This document shows, piece after piece, positions 1 through 9,576 of a stretch of DNA of 64,000 nucleotides (position 1 is its first letter; the number at the start of each line of letters is the position of its first letter). The stretch comes from Azospirillum agricola. GTDB taxonomy: Bacteria; Pseudomonadota; Alphaproteobacteria; Azospirillales; Azospirillaceae. Location: positions 375,491 through 439,490 of the forward strand of contig NZ_JAGINM010000003.1 in NCBI RefSeq assembly GCF_017876095.1, given 5' to 3'. The position numbers and the translations under genes are program-made. Below the pieces are notes generated by a model. The model ran no database searches and had not been told where the DNA came from. It saw nothing but the letters and a program-made list of their open reading frames with translations.

Positions 1-358
1 CGCCCTGGACGAACACTACGCCGACAAGATCGAGATCCGCGACCGCGTCGAGAATTTCCACGGCAACATCGTCGTCTACCTGCATTGGGAGGAGCATCTG
101 AGCTTCTGTTCGGCCGTCGCCTTCCCGTTCCCGCCGGCGATGCCGTTCGGCGCGCTGGTCAAGGACATCCTGCCGGCCACCTACGGCGCCCACCCCGATT
201 TCGCCGCCATCGACTGGGACGCCGTGCGCTGGACCGTGGACGGCCGGGAGACGGCGCCCGACCCGGCGCGCAGCCTCGCCGAGAACGGCGTCGGCCACAA
301 GTCGCTGCTCCGTTTCCGCACGCCCGGTCTGCACGGCTACCGGGGAACGCGGAGCTGA
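1..358 (+). CDS. dmpO: phenol hydroxylase P4 subunit (DmpO-like), 5'-truncated
   Basis: Only the C-terminal ~118 residues are in the window; the reading frame is open from base 2 and stops at 356-358. DmpO/P4 is one of the small subunits of the multicomponent diiron phenol hydroxylase (DmpKLMNOP), which turns phenol into catechol in the cytoplasm. The frame holds the family-like segment around 'VENFHGNIVVYLHWEEHLSFC' followed by a 'PFPPAMPFGALVKD' stretch. The identity is strongly backed by position: it lies 28 bp ahead of the hydroxylase reductase gene, as in Pseudomonas dmp operons. The remaining hydroxylase genes (K, L, M, N) should lie just outside the left edge. Confidence 0.82.
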   Translation, partial: ALDEHYADKIEIRDRVENFHGNIVVYLHWEEHLSFCSAVAFPFPPAMPFGALVKDILPATYGAHPDFAAIDWDAVRWTVDGRETAPDPARSLAENGVGHKSLLRFRTPGLHGYRGTRS

Positions 359-386
359 CGGTGGACGGACGGGGAGGGATGCCGCG

Positions 387-1451
387 ATGAGTCACACGCT
401 GACGATCGAACCGACCGGCGAGAGCGTCGCCGTCGAGGAGGGCCAGACCATCCTGGACGCCTGCCTGCGTCAGGGAATCTGGCTGCCCCACGCCTGCGGC
501 CACGGGCTGTGCGGCACCTGCAAGGTCGAGGTGGCCGACGGCGAGGTCGATCACGGCGACGCCTCGGGCTTCGCGCTGATGGATTTCGAGCGGGACGGCG
601 GCAAGACGCTGGCCTGCACCGCCACGCTGCGCTCCGACGTCACCATCGAGGCCGACATCGACGACGAGCCGGACGCCCGCCGCTGCCCGGTGCGCGACTT
701 CACCGGCACCGTGGTCGGGCTGGAGGATCTGACCCACGACGTGAAGGGCGTCACCATCGAACTCCCCGGCGACGGCATCGCCTTCCAGGCCGGGCAGTAT
801 GTCAACCTGACGGTGCCCGGCGTCGAGGGCGCGCGGGCCTTCTCGCTCGCCAGCCCGCCGTCGCGGCCCGGCCGGATCGAGCTGCACGTCCGGCGGGTGC
901 CCGGCGGCCGGGCGACCGGCTGGATCCACGACACGCTGGCGGTCGGCGACCGGCTGCGGCTGTCCGGCCCCTACGGCCGCTTCTTCGTGCGGAGCTCGGC
1001 GGCGGTGCCGTCGATCCTGCTGGCCGGCGGCACCGGGCTGTCGAGCCCGAAGTCGATGATCCTCGACCTTCTGGAACGGGGCTGGACGCAGCCGATCCTG
1101 CTGATCCACGGCGTGCGGGCGCGCCGCGACCTGTACGACGAGGCGCTGTTCCGCGATCTGGCGGCGCGGCACCCCATCCTGACCTACGTTCCGGTCCTTT
1201 CGGATCCCCGGCCGGACGACGGTTGGGAGGGGGAGACCGGCTTCGTCCACGAGGCCCTGCAACGCCGCTTCGACGGGCTCTACGCCGGGCGCAAGGCTTA
1301 CCTCTGCGGCCCGCCGCCGATGGTCGAGGCCTGCATCCGCACCCTGATGCAGGGCCGGCTGTTCGAGCGCGACATCCACACCGAGCGCTTCCTGACCGCC
1401 GGCGACGGCGACGCCGGGAAGGTCCGCAGCCCTGTCTTCCGGAGGCTGTGA
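387..1451 (+). CDS. dmpP: phenol hydroxylase reductase (P5), 2Fe-2S/FAD/NAD(P)H
   Basis: This is the electron-transfer component of phenol hydroxylase, passing electrons from NAD(P)H via FAD and a 2Fe-2S cluster to the diiron oxygenase. At 354 residues it matches the usual length of ~353. The N-terminal plant-type ferredoxin domain (about 1-90) has cluster ligands C37, C42, C45 and C77. An FAD-binding barrel follows (about 103-200, with the motif 'RAFSLASPP'), then a nucleotide-binding domain with 'LLAGGTGLSSPKSM' and the C-terminal 'YLCGPPPMVEACI'. A purine-rich GGAGGG lies shortly before the ATG. It is translated directly after the P4 subunit and one base before the ferredoxin gene. Confidence 0.93.
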   Translation: MSHTLTIEPTGESVAVEEGQTILDACLRQGIWLPHACGHGLCGTCKVEVADGEVDHGDASGFALMDFERDGGKTLACTATLRSDVTIEADIDDEPDARRCPVRDFTGTVVGLEDLTHDVKGVTIELPGDGIAFQAGQYVNLTVPGVEGARAFSLASPPSRPGRIELHVRRVPGGRATGWIHDTLAVGDRLRLSGPYGRFFVRSSAAVPSILLAGGTGLSSPKSMILDLLERGWTQPILLIHGVRARRDLYDEALFRDLAARHPILTYVPVLSDPRPDDGWEGETGFVHEALQRRFDGLYAGRKAYLCGPPPMVEACIRTLMQGRLFERDIHTERFLTAGDGDAGKVRSPVFRRL

Positions 1452-1452
1452 G

Positions 1453-1851
1453 ATGGCCGTCGCCACCCACGCCATCCGGCTCGACGGGAATCCCGGCGGT
1501 GATTCCGGCGGCGCCCCGTCGGCCTTCCCCTGCCGCGGCGACGAGACGGTCGTCGCCGCCATGGAGCGCCTGCGCCTTCCCGCTCCGGGACTGCGGCGGA
1601 CGCCGGGGCGGCCGATCCCGGTGGGCTGCCGGCAGGGCGGCTGCGGGGTGTGCCGCGTCCAGATCCTGTCCGGCTCCTATCGGTTGCAGCCGATGAGCCG
1701 GGCCCATGTCAGCGAGGCGGAGGAGCGCGCCGGCTATGCGCTCGCCTGCCGCCTGATCCCCGAAAGCGACCTCGACCTGCGCTGCGCCCGCAGGACGGGG
1801 GCGGCCGCCACCGGCGCGCCCGTCCCGGCGCAGCCGATCACAAACACGTAA
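1453..1851 (+). CDS. dmpQ: plant-type 2Fe-2S ferredoxin (DmpQ/XylT-like)
   Basis: A small ferredoxin of the XylT/DmpQ type. In this family the protein re-reduces the active-site iron of catechol 2,3-dioxygenase after it is oxidatively inactivated, typically by substituted catechols. The cluster motif is C59-x4-C64-x2-C67 ('VGCRQGGCGVC') with the fourth ligand C99 in 'ALACR'. The protein (132 residues) is somewhat longer than XylT because of a Gly/Pro-rich N-terminus, so the true start could be further in. It begins one base after the reductase stop and ends 19 bp before the dioxygenase it probably serves. Confidence 0.85.
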   Translation: MAVATHAIRLDGNPGGDSGGAPSAFPCRGDETVVAAMERLRLPAPGLRRTPGRPIPVGCRQGGCGVCRVQILSGSYRLQPMSRAHVSEAEERAGYALACRLIPESDLDLRCARRTGAAATGAPVPAQPITNT

Positions 1852-1870
1852 GAAACAGGAGGAACACCCG

Positions 1871-2791
1871 ATGTCCGTCAAAGGCGTGCTGCGTCCCGGC
1901 TTCATCCAGCTCCGCGTGCTCGACATGGCGGCGGCGCTGACCCACTACGTCGACCGGCTGGGGCTCAACCTCGTGTCCACCGGCGACGACGGCCGCGTCT
2001 ACCTGAAGGGCTGGGACGAGTTCGACCGCCACAGCGTCATCCTGCGCCAGACCGACACGGCCGGCATGGACGTGATGGGCTTCAAGGTGCGGACCGAGGA
2101 CGACCTCGACCAGTTCGCCGAGCGCATCCGCGCCTGGGGGCTGGCCGTCGACACGGTGGCGGCGGGCGAGCAGCCCGGCGTCGGCCGCCGCATCGGCGCC
2201 GTCCTGCCGTCCGGCCACCGGATCGAGCTGTACGCGACCGTCGAGCTGTCGGGCAGCCACCCGCCGATCCACAACCCGGACGTCTGGCCGGAGGAGCCGC
2301 GCGGCATGAAGGCGACCCGCTTCGACCACGCCCTGCTCTACGGCCCCGACATCGACAGGAACCTGCGCTTCTTCGAGGAGGCGCTGGATTTCGCGCTGGC
2401 CGAGAAGATCGAGCTGCCCGACGGCGTGCTGGCGATCTGGCTGACCTGTTCCAACAAGGCGCACGACATCGCCTTCGTGAAGCATCCCGAGCCGGGCAAG
2501 TTCCACCACGCCGCCTTCTTCCTGGAATCCTGGCACGACGTCGGCCACGCCGCCGACCTGATGAGCCGCTACAACATCTCCATCGACATCGGTCCGACCC
2601 GCCACGGCATCACGCGCGGCCAGACGATCTATTTCTTCGACCCGTCGGGCAACCGCAACGAGGTCTTCGCCGGCGGCTACATCCACTACCCCGACAACCC
2701 GACCCGCGTCTGGGACGAGAACGAACTGGGCAAGGGCATCTTCTATTACGAGAAGGCGCTGAACGAACGCTTCCTCAGCGTCGTGACCTGA
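1871..2791 (+). CDS. dmpB: catechol 2,3-dioxygenase (extradiol, type I)
   Basis: This is the ring-cleavage enzyme of the pathway: Fe(II)-dependent extradiol cleavage of catechol to 2-hydroxymuconic semialdehyde. It is 306 residues, like XylE/DmpB (307), with the two-domain vicinal-oxygen-chelate fold. The iron ligands fall where expected: H153 in 'FDHALLYGPD', H213 in 'KFHHAAFFLE' and E264 in 'NRNEVFAGGY'. An 'AGGAGGAAC' Shine-Dalgarno sequence precedes the ATG. It sits between the ferredoxin that protects it and a GlcG-like gene. Confidence 0.95.
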   Translation: MSVKGVLRPGFIQLRVLDMAAALTHYVDRLGLNLVSTGDDGRVYLKGWDEFDRHSVILRQTDTAGMDVMGFKVRTEDDLDQFAERIRAWGLAVDTVAAGEQPGVGRRIGAVLPSGHRIELYATVELSGSHPPIHNPDVWPEEPRGMKATRFDHALLYGPDIDRNLRFFEEALDFALAEKIELPDGVLAIWLTCSNKAHDIAFVKHPEPGKFHHAAFFLESWHDVGHAADLMSRYNISIDIGPTRHGITRGQTIYFFDPSGNRNEVFAGGYIHYPDNPTRVWDENELGKGIFYYEKALNERFLSVVT

Positions 2792-2801
2792 GGGGGCGGC
2801 C

Positions 2802-3236
2802 ATGGAACGCGCCATGGAACTGACGGTCCGTCGGGATTGCATCGCCCACGAGGCCGCCTGCGCCGCCGTCCTCGCGGCGGTGCGCGAGGGCGCCGCCCTG
2901 GGGGTGGCGGTCAACGCCGCGGTGGTGGATTCCGGCGGGACGCTCGTCGCGTTCCTGCGCGCCTCCGGGGCGTTCCTCCACTCCGCCGCCATCGCCCAGG
3001 ACAAGGCCTTCACGGCGGTCGGCTTCCGCATGTCCACCGCCGATCTGGGCCGGCTGATCGCCGGCAATCCCGACCTGCGCGACGGGCTGATCCGCCGCGA
3101 CCGGCTGACCGCCTTTCCCGGCGGGCTGCCGATCCTGGCGGACGGGCGGCTCATCGGCGGCATCGGGGTCTCCGGCGCGTCGGAGGAGCAGGACTGCCGC
3201 TGCGCGCGGGCCGGTCTGGCCGCGCTGGGGCTCTGA
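2802..3236 (+). CDS. GlcG/HbpS family (DUF336) protein
   Basis: A 144-residue protein of the GlcG/HbpS-like family, recognised from 'AAVREGAALGVAVNAAVVDSG' near the N-terminus and the closing 'GGLPILADGRLIGGIGVSGASEEQD'. The family includes haem-binding HbpS and many uncharacterised proteins found in aromatic-degradation operons; its role there is not established. No signal peptide is visible, so it is probably cytosolic. It occupies the place between the dioxygenase and the semialdehyde dehydrogenase genes. A second ATG four codons downstream is an alternative start; a G-rich tract precedes the first. Confidence 0.82.
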   Translation: MERAMELTVRRDCIAHEAACAAVLAAVREGAALGVAVNAAVVDSGGTLVAFLRASGAFLHSAAIAQDKAFTAVGFRMSTADLGRLIAGNPDLRDGLIRRDRLTAFPGGLPILADGRLIGGIGVSGASEEQDCRCARAGLAALGL

Positions 3237-3276
3237 CCGCCGCGCATCACGACACAACAAGGACGCAAGACCCATC

Positions 3277-4803
3277 ATGACCACCTCCACCCTGTCCCGG
3301 ACCGGGCCATGGCCCGATGGCGCTCAGCCCGATGGCACTCCACCCAAGGAGATTCTCCACTTCATCGACGGCGCCTACGTTGCCGGCGGCGGCGGGCGCC
3401 GCTTCGAGAACCGCTCGCCGGTCGACGGCTCGCTGGTGTCGCTGGTGCACGAGGCCTCGCGGGCCGACGTGGACGCCGCCGTCGCGGCGGCCCGCGCCGC
3501 GCTGTCGGGTCCGTGGGGGCGCCTGACGGTGCAGGAGCGGGTGGACCGCCTGCACAAGGTCGCCGAGGGCATCCTGCGCCGCTTCGACGAGTTCCTCGCC
3601 GCCGAGATCGCCGACACCGGCAAGCCGCGGTCGCTGGCCTCGCACATCGACATCCCGCGCGGCGCCGCGAATTTCGCGGTCTTCGCCGACGTGGTGAAGA
3701 ACGTCCCCACCGAGTTCTTCGAGCTGGCGACCCCCGACGGCGCCGGGGCGCTCAACTACGCGAGGCGCGGCCCCAAGGGCGTCATCGCCGTGATCAGCCC
3801 GTGGAACCTGCCGCTGCTGCTGATGACCTGGAAGGTCGGGCCGGCGCTGGCCTGCGGCAACACCGTCGTCGTCAAGCCCTCGGAGGAGACGCCGACCACC
3901 GCCGCGCTGCTGGGCGAGGTGATGAACGAGGCCGGCATCCCGCCCGGCGTCTACAACGTCGTCCACGGCTTCGGCCCGGACTCGGCCGGCGAGTTCCTGA
4001 CCACCCACCCCGGCGTCGACGCGATCACCTTCACCGGCGAGACCCGCACCGGCGAGGCGATCATGAAGGCCGCCGCGACCGGCGTCCGCGCCGTGTCGTT
4101 CGAGCTGGGCGGCAAGAACCCGGCGGTCGTCTTCGCCGACTGCGACCTCGACAAGGCGATCGAGGGCACCCTGCGCTCGGCCTTCGCCAATTGCGGGCAG
4201 GTCTGCCTGGGCACCGAGCGGATCTATGTCGAGCGCCCGATCTTCGACGCGTTCGTCGCCCGGCTGAAGGCGGGGGCCGAGGCGCTGGTCCCCGGCCACC
4301 CCTTCGCCGCCGGCACCAGCCTCGGCCCGCTGATCAGCCGGGAGCACCGCGACAAGGTGCTGTCCTACTACGCCCGCGCCATCGCCGACGGCGCCACGCT
4401 GGTGACCGGCGGCGGCGTTCCCGACATGCCGGCGGAGCTGGCCGGCGGGTCCTGGGTGCAGCCGACCATCTGGACCGGGCTGCCCGACGACAGCGCCGTG
4501 GTGCGCGAGGAGATCTTCGGCCCCTGCTGCCACATCCGCCCCTTCGACAGCGAGGAGGAGGCGGTGGCGCTCGCCAACGACACCCCCTACGGGCTGGCGG
4601 CGGCGGTGTGGACGGAGAATCTGGGCCGGGCGCACCGGGTCGCCGGCCGGATCGCCGCCGGCATCGTCTGGGTCAATTCCTGGTTCCTGCGCGACCTGCG
4701 CACCGCCTTCGGCGGATCCAGGCATTCGGGCATCGGCCGCGAGGGCGGCGTCCATTCGCTGGAATTCTACACCGAACTGAAAAACATCTGCGTCAAGCTG
4801 TGA
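3277..4803 (+). CDS. dmpC: 2-hydroxymuconic semialdehyde dehydrogenase
   Basis: An NAD+-dependent aldehyde dehydrogenase oxidising 2-hydroxymuconic semialdehyde to 4-oxalocrotonate (2-hydroxymuconate), the entry to the oxalocrotonate branch. The ALDH fold is complete: 'SPWNLPLLL' and '[10 protein letters not shown]' for cofactor binding, general base E276 in 'FELGGKNP', and nucleophile C310 in 'NCGQVCLG'. At 508 residues it is about 20 longer than DmpC/XylG because of a Pro/Gly-rich N-terminal tail before 'HFIDGAYV', so translation may begin later. Substrate assignment rests on the operon and on overall similarity to this ALDH subgroup. Confidence 0.93.
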   Translation: MTTSTLSRTGPWPDGAQPDGTPPKEILHFIDGAYVAGGGGRRFENRSPVDGSLVSLVHEASRADVDAAVAAARAALSGPWGRLTVQERVDRLHKVAEGILRRFDEFLAAEIADTGKPRSLASHIDIPRGAANFAVFADVVKNVPTEFFELATPDGAGALNYARRGPKGVIAVISPWNLPLLLMTWKVGPALACGNTVVVKPSEETPTTAALLGEVMNEAGIPPGVYNVVHGFGPDSAGEFLTTHPGVDAITFTGETRTGEAIMKAAATGVRAVSFELGGKNPAVVFADCDLDKAIEGTLRSAFANCGQVCLGTERIYVERPIFDAFVARLKAGAEALVPGHPFAAGTSLGPLISREHRDKVLSYYARAIADGATLVTGGGVPDMPAELAGGSWVQPTIWTGLPDDSAVVREEIFGPCCHIRPFDSEEEAVALANDTPYGLAAAVWTENLGRAHRVAGRIAAGIVWVNSWFLRDLRTAFGGSRHSGIGREGGVHSLEFYTELKNICVKL

Positions 4804-4813
4804 GGGCCGACCG

Positions 4814-5602
4814 ATGAGCGAACACTCCATCCGAACGGCCGCCGACCGGCTGTTCGAGGCGCTGGGCAGCGGCACGCCCTGCGACCCCGTCCGCGAGCTG
4901 CTGCCCGACGGCGATCTCGCCGCCGCCTACGCGGTGCAGGAAACCAACACCCGGCGCGGGCTGGCGCGGGGCAGGGCGCTGTCGGGCCGCAAGATCGGCC
5001 TGACCTCCAAGGCGGTGCAGGCCCAGCTGGGCGTCGGCCAGCCCGACTACGGCATGCTGTTCGCCGACATGGCGGTGCCCGACGGCGTCGAGATCGCGCG
5101 CGACCGGCTGATCCAGCCCAAGGCGGAGGCGGAGGTCGCCTTCGTCCTCGGCCGCGACCTGGACGGCGAGCACGTCACGGCCGCCGACGTGATCCGCGCG
5201 GTCGACTGCGTTCTGCCCGCCATCGAGATCGTCGACAGCCGGGTCGCCGGCTGGAACATCCGCATCCTCGACACCATCGCCGACAACGCCTCGTCGGGCC
5301 TCTACGTGCTGGGCAACGAGCCCAAACCGCTGGCCGGCCTGGATCTGCGCCTGTGCGGCATGGTCATGGAGATGGGCGGCGAGCCGGTGTCGACCGGCGC
5401 CGGGCTGGCCTGCCTCGGGCATCCGCTGAACGCGGTGCTGTGGCTGGCGCAGACCATGGCGCGGGTCGGCCGCCCGCTGAAGGCCGGCGACACGGTGCTG
5501 TCGGGGGCGCTGGGGCCGATGGTTCCGGTCGCCTGGGGGTCGGTCGTCGAGGCGCGCGTCGAGGGGCTCGGCTCCGTCCGCGCCGCCTTCGCCAGGGAGT
5601 GA
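4814..5602 (+). CDS. dmpE: 2-oxopent-4-enoate hydratase
   Basis: A divalent-metal-dependent hydratase converting 2-hydroxypenta-2,4-dienoate to 4-hydroxy-2-oxovalerate. At 262 residues it has the normal length. Family motifs seen are '[17 protein letters not shown]', the metal-ligand region '[15 protein letters not shown]' and '[10 protein letters not shown]', and the C-terminal '[17 protein letters not shown]'. It is homologous to the decarboxylase at 7579-8358, and the two normally form a complex that hands over the unstable dienol. The gene starts 10 bp after the dehydrogenase stop. Confidence 0.93.
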   Translation: MSEHSIRTAADRLFEALGSGTPCDPVRELLPDGDLAAAYAVQETNTRRGLARGRALSGRKIGLTSKAVQAQLGVGQPDYGMLFADMAVPDGVEIARDRLIQPKAEAEVAFVLGRDLDGEHVTAADVIRAVDCVLPAIEIVDSRVAGWNIRILDTIADNASSGLYVLGNEPKPLAGLDLRLCGMVMEMGGEPVSTGAGLACLGHPLNAVLWLAQTMARVGRPLKAGDTVLSGALGPMVPVAWGSVVEARVEGLGSVRAAFARE

Positions 5603-5609
5603 ACGGGTC

Positions 5610-6542
5610 ATGAGCAAGGTCAAGATCGCCATCCTCGGGTCCGGCAACATCGGCACCGACCTGATGATCAAGGTGATGCGGCACGCCAAGCATCTGGAGA
5701 TGGGCGTCATGGTCGGCGTCGATCCGGAATCCGACGGCCTGGCCCGCGCCCGCCGGATGGGCGTCGCCACCACCCACGGCGGGCTGGAGGGGCTGATGGC
5801 GATGCCGGAATGGCGCGACGTCGCCGTCGTCTTCGACGCCACCTCCGCCTACGCCCACAAGGCGCACAGCGCCGCCTGCGTCGCGGCGGGCAAGCAGGTG
5901 ATCGACCTGACCCCGGCGGCCATCGGCCCCTACGTCGTGCCGCCGGTCAACCTCGACGCCCATCTCGACCGGCCCAACGTCAACATGGTGACCTGCGGCG
6001 GTCAGGCGACCATTCCGATGGTCCACGCGGTCGCGCGCGTGTCCAGGGCGGTGCCCTACGCCGAGATCGTCGCCTCGATCTCCTCGCGCTCGGCCGGTCC
6101 GGGCACGCGGGCCAACATCGACGAGTTCACCGAGACGACCGGCCGCGCCATCGAGACGGTCGGCGGCGCCGCGCGCGGCAAGGCGGTCATCGTGCTGAAC
6201 CCGGCCGAGCCGCCGCTGATCATGCGCGACACCGTCTTCGTGCTGTCCCAGGGCGCCGAGCCGGCGGACATCGAGGCCTCGGTCGAGGCGATGGTCAGGG
6301 AGGTGCAGGGCTACGTCCCCGGCTACCGGCTGAAGCAGGCGGTGCAGTTCGAGCGCTTCGGCAACAACGATCCGGTGCGGATCCCCGGCTACGGCGAATT
6401 CTCCGGCATCAAGTCCTCGATCTTCCTGGAGGTCGAGGGGGCCGCCCATTACCTGCCGGCCTACGCCGGGAACCTCGACATCATGACCTCCGCCGCCATG
6501 GCCACGGCCGACCGCTGGGTCGAGCGCCGGTCCGCCGCCTGA
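5610..6542 (+). CDS. dmpF: acetaldehyde dehydrogenase (acylating)
   Basis: Converts acetaldehyde to acetyl-CoA with NAD+ and CoA; in this family it channels acetaldehyde directly from the partner aldolase encoded next. The Rossmann motif is '[11 protein letters not shown]' at the N-terminus and the catalytic thiol is C129 in '[10 protein letters not shown]'. The length of 310 is standard. A GGGAG Shine-Dalgarno overlaps the end of the hydratase gene. It is followed 14 bp later by the aldolase gene, in the order dmpF-dmpG seen in Pseudomonas. Confidence 0.95.
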   Translation: MSKVKIAILGSGNIGTDLMIKVMRHAKHLEMGVMVGVDPESDGLARARRMGVATTHGGLEGLMAMPEWRDVAVVFDATSAYAHKAHSAACVAAGKQVIDLTPAAIGPYVVPPVNLDAHLDRPNVNMVTCGGQATIPMVHAVARVSRAVPYAEIVASISSRSAGPGTRANIDEFTETTGRAIETVGGAARGKAVIVLNPAEPPLIMRDTVFVLSQGAEPADIEASVEAMVREVQGYVPGYRLKQAVQFERFGNNDPVRIPGYGEFSGIKSSIFLEVEGAAHYLPAYAGNLDIMTSAAMATADRWVERRSAA

Positions 6543-6556
6543 AGGGAGCCTCCCGC

Positions 6557-7582
6557 ATGAGCAAACTTTACATTCAGGACGTGACGCTGCGCGACGGCAT
6601 GCACGCGCTGCGGCACCGCTACGACCTGCCCACCGTGGTCGCCATCGCCAGGGCGCTCGACGCCGCCCGCGTCGACGCCATCGAGATCACCCACGGCGAC
6701 GGGCTGTCGGGCGGCTCCTTCAACTACGGCTTCGGCAGCCACACCGACCTCGACTGGATCGAGGCGGTCGCCGGGGCCGTCGGGCACGCCAGGGTGACGG
6801 TGCTGCTGCTGCCCGGCATCGGCACGCGCGACGACCTGAACGCCGCCTTCGCGTCGGGCGCCCGTTCCGTCCGGGTCGCCACCCATTGCACCGAGGCCGA
6901 CGTCTCGCGCCAGCACATCGAGCACGCCCGCAAGCTGGGCATGGACACGGCGGGCTTCCTGATGATGGCCCACATGATCCCGACCGACCGGCTGGTCGAG
7001 CAGGCCAGGCTGATGGAATCCTACGGGGCCGACTGCGTCTATGTCGTCGATTCGGCCGGCGCCCTGCTGCCCGAACAGGTGGGCGAGCGGGTGCGGGCCT
7101 TCCGCGCCGCGCTGAGGCCGGAGACGGGGATCGGCGTCCACACCCACCACAATTTGACGCTGGGCGTCGCCAACGCCATCGCCGGGGTGCAGGCCGGCGC
7201 GACGCGCGTCGACGCCTCGCTGGCCGGGATGGGTGCCGGGGCCGGCAACGCGCCGCTGGAGGCGCTGGTCGCCGTGCTCGACCGCATGGGGCTGGACCAT
7301 GGCTGCGACCTGTTCGCCCTGATGGACGCCGCCGACGATCTGGTCCGCCCGCTCCAGGACCGGCCGGTGCGGGTGGACCGCGAAAGCCTGTCGCTCGGCT
7401 ACGCCGGCGTCTATTCCAGCTTCCTGCGCCACGCCGAACGGGCGGCCGGGACCTACGGCCTCGACACCCGCGCGATCCTGGCGGAGCTCGGCCGGCGCAA
7501 GATGGTCGGCGGGCAGGAGGACATGATCGTGGACGTGGCGCTGGATCTGCTGAAGGCGCGTGACAAGGAGATCGTGGCATGA
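6557..7582 (+). CDS. dmpG: 4-hydroxy-2-oxovalerate aldolase
   Basis: A Mn2+-dependent class II (HMG-CoA lyase-like TIM barrel) aldolase splitting 4-hydroxy-2-oxovalerate into pyruvate and acetaldehyde. The start at 6557 (341 residues) gives the family N-terminus with the catalytic '[13 protein letters not shown]'; the metal-binding '[15 protein letters not shown]' and the C-terminal '[12 protein letters not shown]' region, thought to contact the dehydrogenase, are present. The frame stays open far upstream, but that part is only an overlap with dmpF. A GGGAG element lies just ahead of the ATG. Its stop overlaps the next start (ATGA). Confidence 0.95.
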   Translation: MSKLYIQDVTLRDGMHALRHRYDLPTVVAIARALDAARVDAIEITHGDGLSGGSFNYGFGSHTDLDWIEAVAGAVGHARVTVLLLPGIGTRDDLNAAFASGARSVRVATHCTEADVSRQHIEHARKLGMDTAGFLMMAHMIPTDRLVEQARLMESYGADCVYVVDSAGALLPEQVGERVRAFRAALRPETGIGVHTHHNLTLGVANAIAGVQAGATRVDASLAGMGAGAGNAPLEALVAVLDRMGLDHGCDLFALMDAADDLVRPLQDRPVRVDRESLSLGYAGVYSSFLRHAERAAGTYGLDTRAILAELGRRKMVGGQEDMIVDVALDLLKARDKEIVA

Positions 7583-8358
7583 ACGGCATCGTGACGGGTT
7601 TGGGGGAACTGGCGCGGATCGCCGACGACGCGGCGCGTCTGGCCCACGCGATCCCGCAATTCACCGACGGCATGGCCCTGACGGTGGACGACGCCTACGC
7701 CGTGCAGGCGCTGTCGCTGGCGCGCCGCGCCGCGCGCGGCGAACGGCGGGTCGGCATGAAGATGGGGCTGACCAGCCGTGCCAAGATGGCCCAGGTCGGC
7801 GTGGACGAGATGATCTGGGGCCGCCTGACCGACGCCATGCAGGTCGAGGAGGGCGGGACGATCCGGCGCTCGGCCTACGTGCACCCGCGTGTCGAGCCGG
7901 AACTGGCCTTCCTGCTGAAGGCCCCGCTGGCCGGGCGGGTGACGGCGGCCCAGGCGCTGGCGGCGGTCGAGGCGGTGGCCCCGGCGCTGGAGATCATCGA
8001 CAGCCGCTACCGCGACTTCAAGTTCGCGCTGCCCGACGTGATCGCCGACAATTCGTCGTCGTCCGGCTTCGTGGTCGGGCAATGGCGCCGGCCTGACCTC
8101 GACGTCGGCAATCTCGGGCTGGCGCTGCTGGCCGACGGCCAGCCGGTGCAGGTGGGATCGACCGCCGCGATCCTCGGCCACCCGGTGCGCTCGCTGGTCG
8201 CGGCGGCGCGTCTGGTCGCGCAGTGGGGCGAGCGGCTGGAGGCCGGCTGGATCGTGCTGGCCGGCGGCGCCACCGCCGCCCATCCGCTGGCCCCCGGCAT
8301 GGCGGTGCGCGCCGACATGCAGGGGCTGGGATCGGTGTCCTTCCAGGTGGGGGAGTGA
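7579..8358 (+). CDS. dmpH: 4-oxalocrotonate decarboxylase
   Basis: Decarboxylates 2-oxo-3-hexenedioate to 2-hydroxypenta-2,4-dienoate with a divalent metal, acting in complex with the hydratase. It has 259 residues and shares the fold of DmpE: '[17 protein letters not shown]', the metal-site '[13 protein letters not shown]' and '[12 protein letters not shown]', where the Arg/Lys-rich segment differs from the hydratase as expected for the decarboxylase. A four-base overlap with the aldolase gene implies translational coupling, and four bases separate it from the tautomerase gene. Confidence 0.93.
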   Translation: MNGIVTGLGELARIADDAARLAHAIPQFTDGMALTVDDAYAVQALSLARRAARGERRVGMKMGLTSRAKMAQVGVDEMIWGRLTDAMQVEEGGTIRRSAYVHPRVEPELAFLLKAPLAGRVTAAQALAAVEAVAPALEIIDSRYRDFKFALPDVIADNSSSSGFVVGQWRRPDLDVGNLGLALLADGQPVQVGSTAAILGHPVRSLVAAARLVAQWGERLEAGWIVLAGGATAAHPLAPGMAVRADMQGLGSVSFQVGE

Positions 8359-8362
8359 GGCG

Positions 8363-8557
8363 ATGCCGATCATCGACGTGACCATCCTGGCCGGGCGCCC
8401 GCCGGAGAAGCGGCTGGCGCTGATCCAGGCCCTGACCAGGGCGGCGGTGGAGAGCTTCGACGTGCCGCCCGAAGGGGTGCGGGTCCTGCTGCGCGAGATC
8501 CCGCCGGAGCATTTCGCCGTCGCCGGCACGCCCAAGAAACCGCTGGTTCCCGGCTGA
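8363..8557 (+). CDS. dmpI: 4-oxalocrotonate tautomerase
   Basis: A 64-residue precursor whose Met should be removed to expose the catalytic amino-terminal Pro1. In mature numbering R11, R39 and F50, the other active-site residues of the 4-OT family, are all present ('LAGRPPEKR', 'GVRVLLREI', 'HF'). It interconverts the enol and keto forms of 4-oxalocrotonate so that the decarboxylase can act. The 63-residue mature chain is one longer than DmpI/XylH and should assemble as a hexamer. It closes the catabolic enzyme block. Confidence 0.95.
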   Translation: MPIIDVTILAGRPPEKRLALIQALTRAAVESFDVPPEGVRVLLREIPPEHFAVAGTPKKPLVPG

Positions 8558-8691
8558 CCGGCCCGGCCGGCCACCCCGGCCGATTCCCCCGGCACGCACA
8601 GGATCACCACGAACAACAAGACCAGCCGCCCGGCCGGCGCCGCGATGCCGCGCGCCGGAACGGGACGGCGCACGGCATCGGAGGAAGCATC

Positions 8692-9576
8692 GTGAAGATT
8701 TGGACATCGCTGGTCGCCACGGCGGCGCTCGCCCTCTCGCTGGCGTCGGCGGCGCCCGCCGGGGCGACCGAGGCGGAGACGCAATACCCCAACGGGGCGG
8801 AAGGCTTCATGGCCGGCGCGGTGCCGCCGCCGGGGGTCTATTTCCTGAACTACCTGACCCACTACACCACCAACCGGCTGAACGACGGATCGGGCGACAG
8901 GGTGCCGGTGCACTTTCGCCTGAACGCCACGGCGGAGGTCGCGCGCTTCGTCTGGACCAGCGACGTCCAGGTGCTGGGCGCCAATTGGGGCATGCACATC
9001 CTGACCCCGCTGGTCAATCTGGAGTATGAGCTGGGGCCGAACTCCGTCCATCAGTTCGGGCTGGGCGACATCACCATCGACCCGGTGATCCTGTCCTGGC
9101 ACTGGAAGAACTTCCATCTCGCCACCGGCCTCGACGTGATCCTGCCGACCGGCCGCTACGACAAGGCCAAGCCGCTGAACATCGGCGCCAATTATTGGGG
9201 GTTCGAGCCGCTGGTCGCCGGGACCTACCTGTCCGACGACGGGTTCGAGGTTTCGGCCAAGCTGATGTACACCGTCAACACGAAGAACACGGCCACCGAC
9301 TACCGCTCGGGCCAGGCGTTCCACATGGACTACATGGTGGGCCAGCACATCGGCGACTGGACGGCCGGCGTCGGCGGCTACTGGTTCCGGCAGACCAGCG
9401 ACGACCGGCGGGCGGGTGTCGGCATCGGCAACCGCGGCCGGGCCTTCGCCGCGGGGCCGGCGGTGAAATACGACGTCGGCGGCGTGTCGCTGATCGGCCG
9501 CTGGCAGCACGAGTTCGCCAGCGAGAACCGGCCGCAGGGCGACAAGTTCTGGTTCAAGTTCGTCACCGCCCTGTAG
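8692..9576 (+). CDS. Phenol_MetA_deg-type outer-membrane protein (SphA-like)
   Basis: A 294-residue protein with a Sec signal peptide (cleavage near 'APAGATEAE', residue ~27) and an alternating beta-strand-rich body ending in an aromatic-containing strand with 'WFKFVTAL', as in outer-membrane barrels. It resembles the SphA/COG4313 'meta-pathway phenol degradation' family. These are thought to help hydrophobic aromatic substrates across the outer membrane, but this is largely inferred from gene context. The start is GTG at 8692 with GGAGGA upstream. It is 134 bp after the tautomerase and is probably the last gene of the operon. Confidence 0.85.
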   Translation: MKIWTSLVATAALALSLASAAPAGATEAETQYPNGAEGFMAGAVPPPGVYFLNYLTHYTTNRLNDGSGDRVPVHFRLNATAEVARFVWTSDVQVLGANWGMHILTPLVNLEYELGPNSVHQFGLGDITIDPVILSWHWKNFHLATGLDVILPTGRYDKAKPLNIGANYWGFEPLVAGTYLSDDGFEVSAKLMYTVNTKNTATDYRSGQAFHMDYMVGQHIGDWTAGVGGYWFRQTSDDRRAGVGIGNRGRAFAAGPAVKYDVGGVSLIGRWQHEFASENRPQGDKFWFKFVTAL

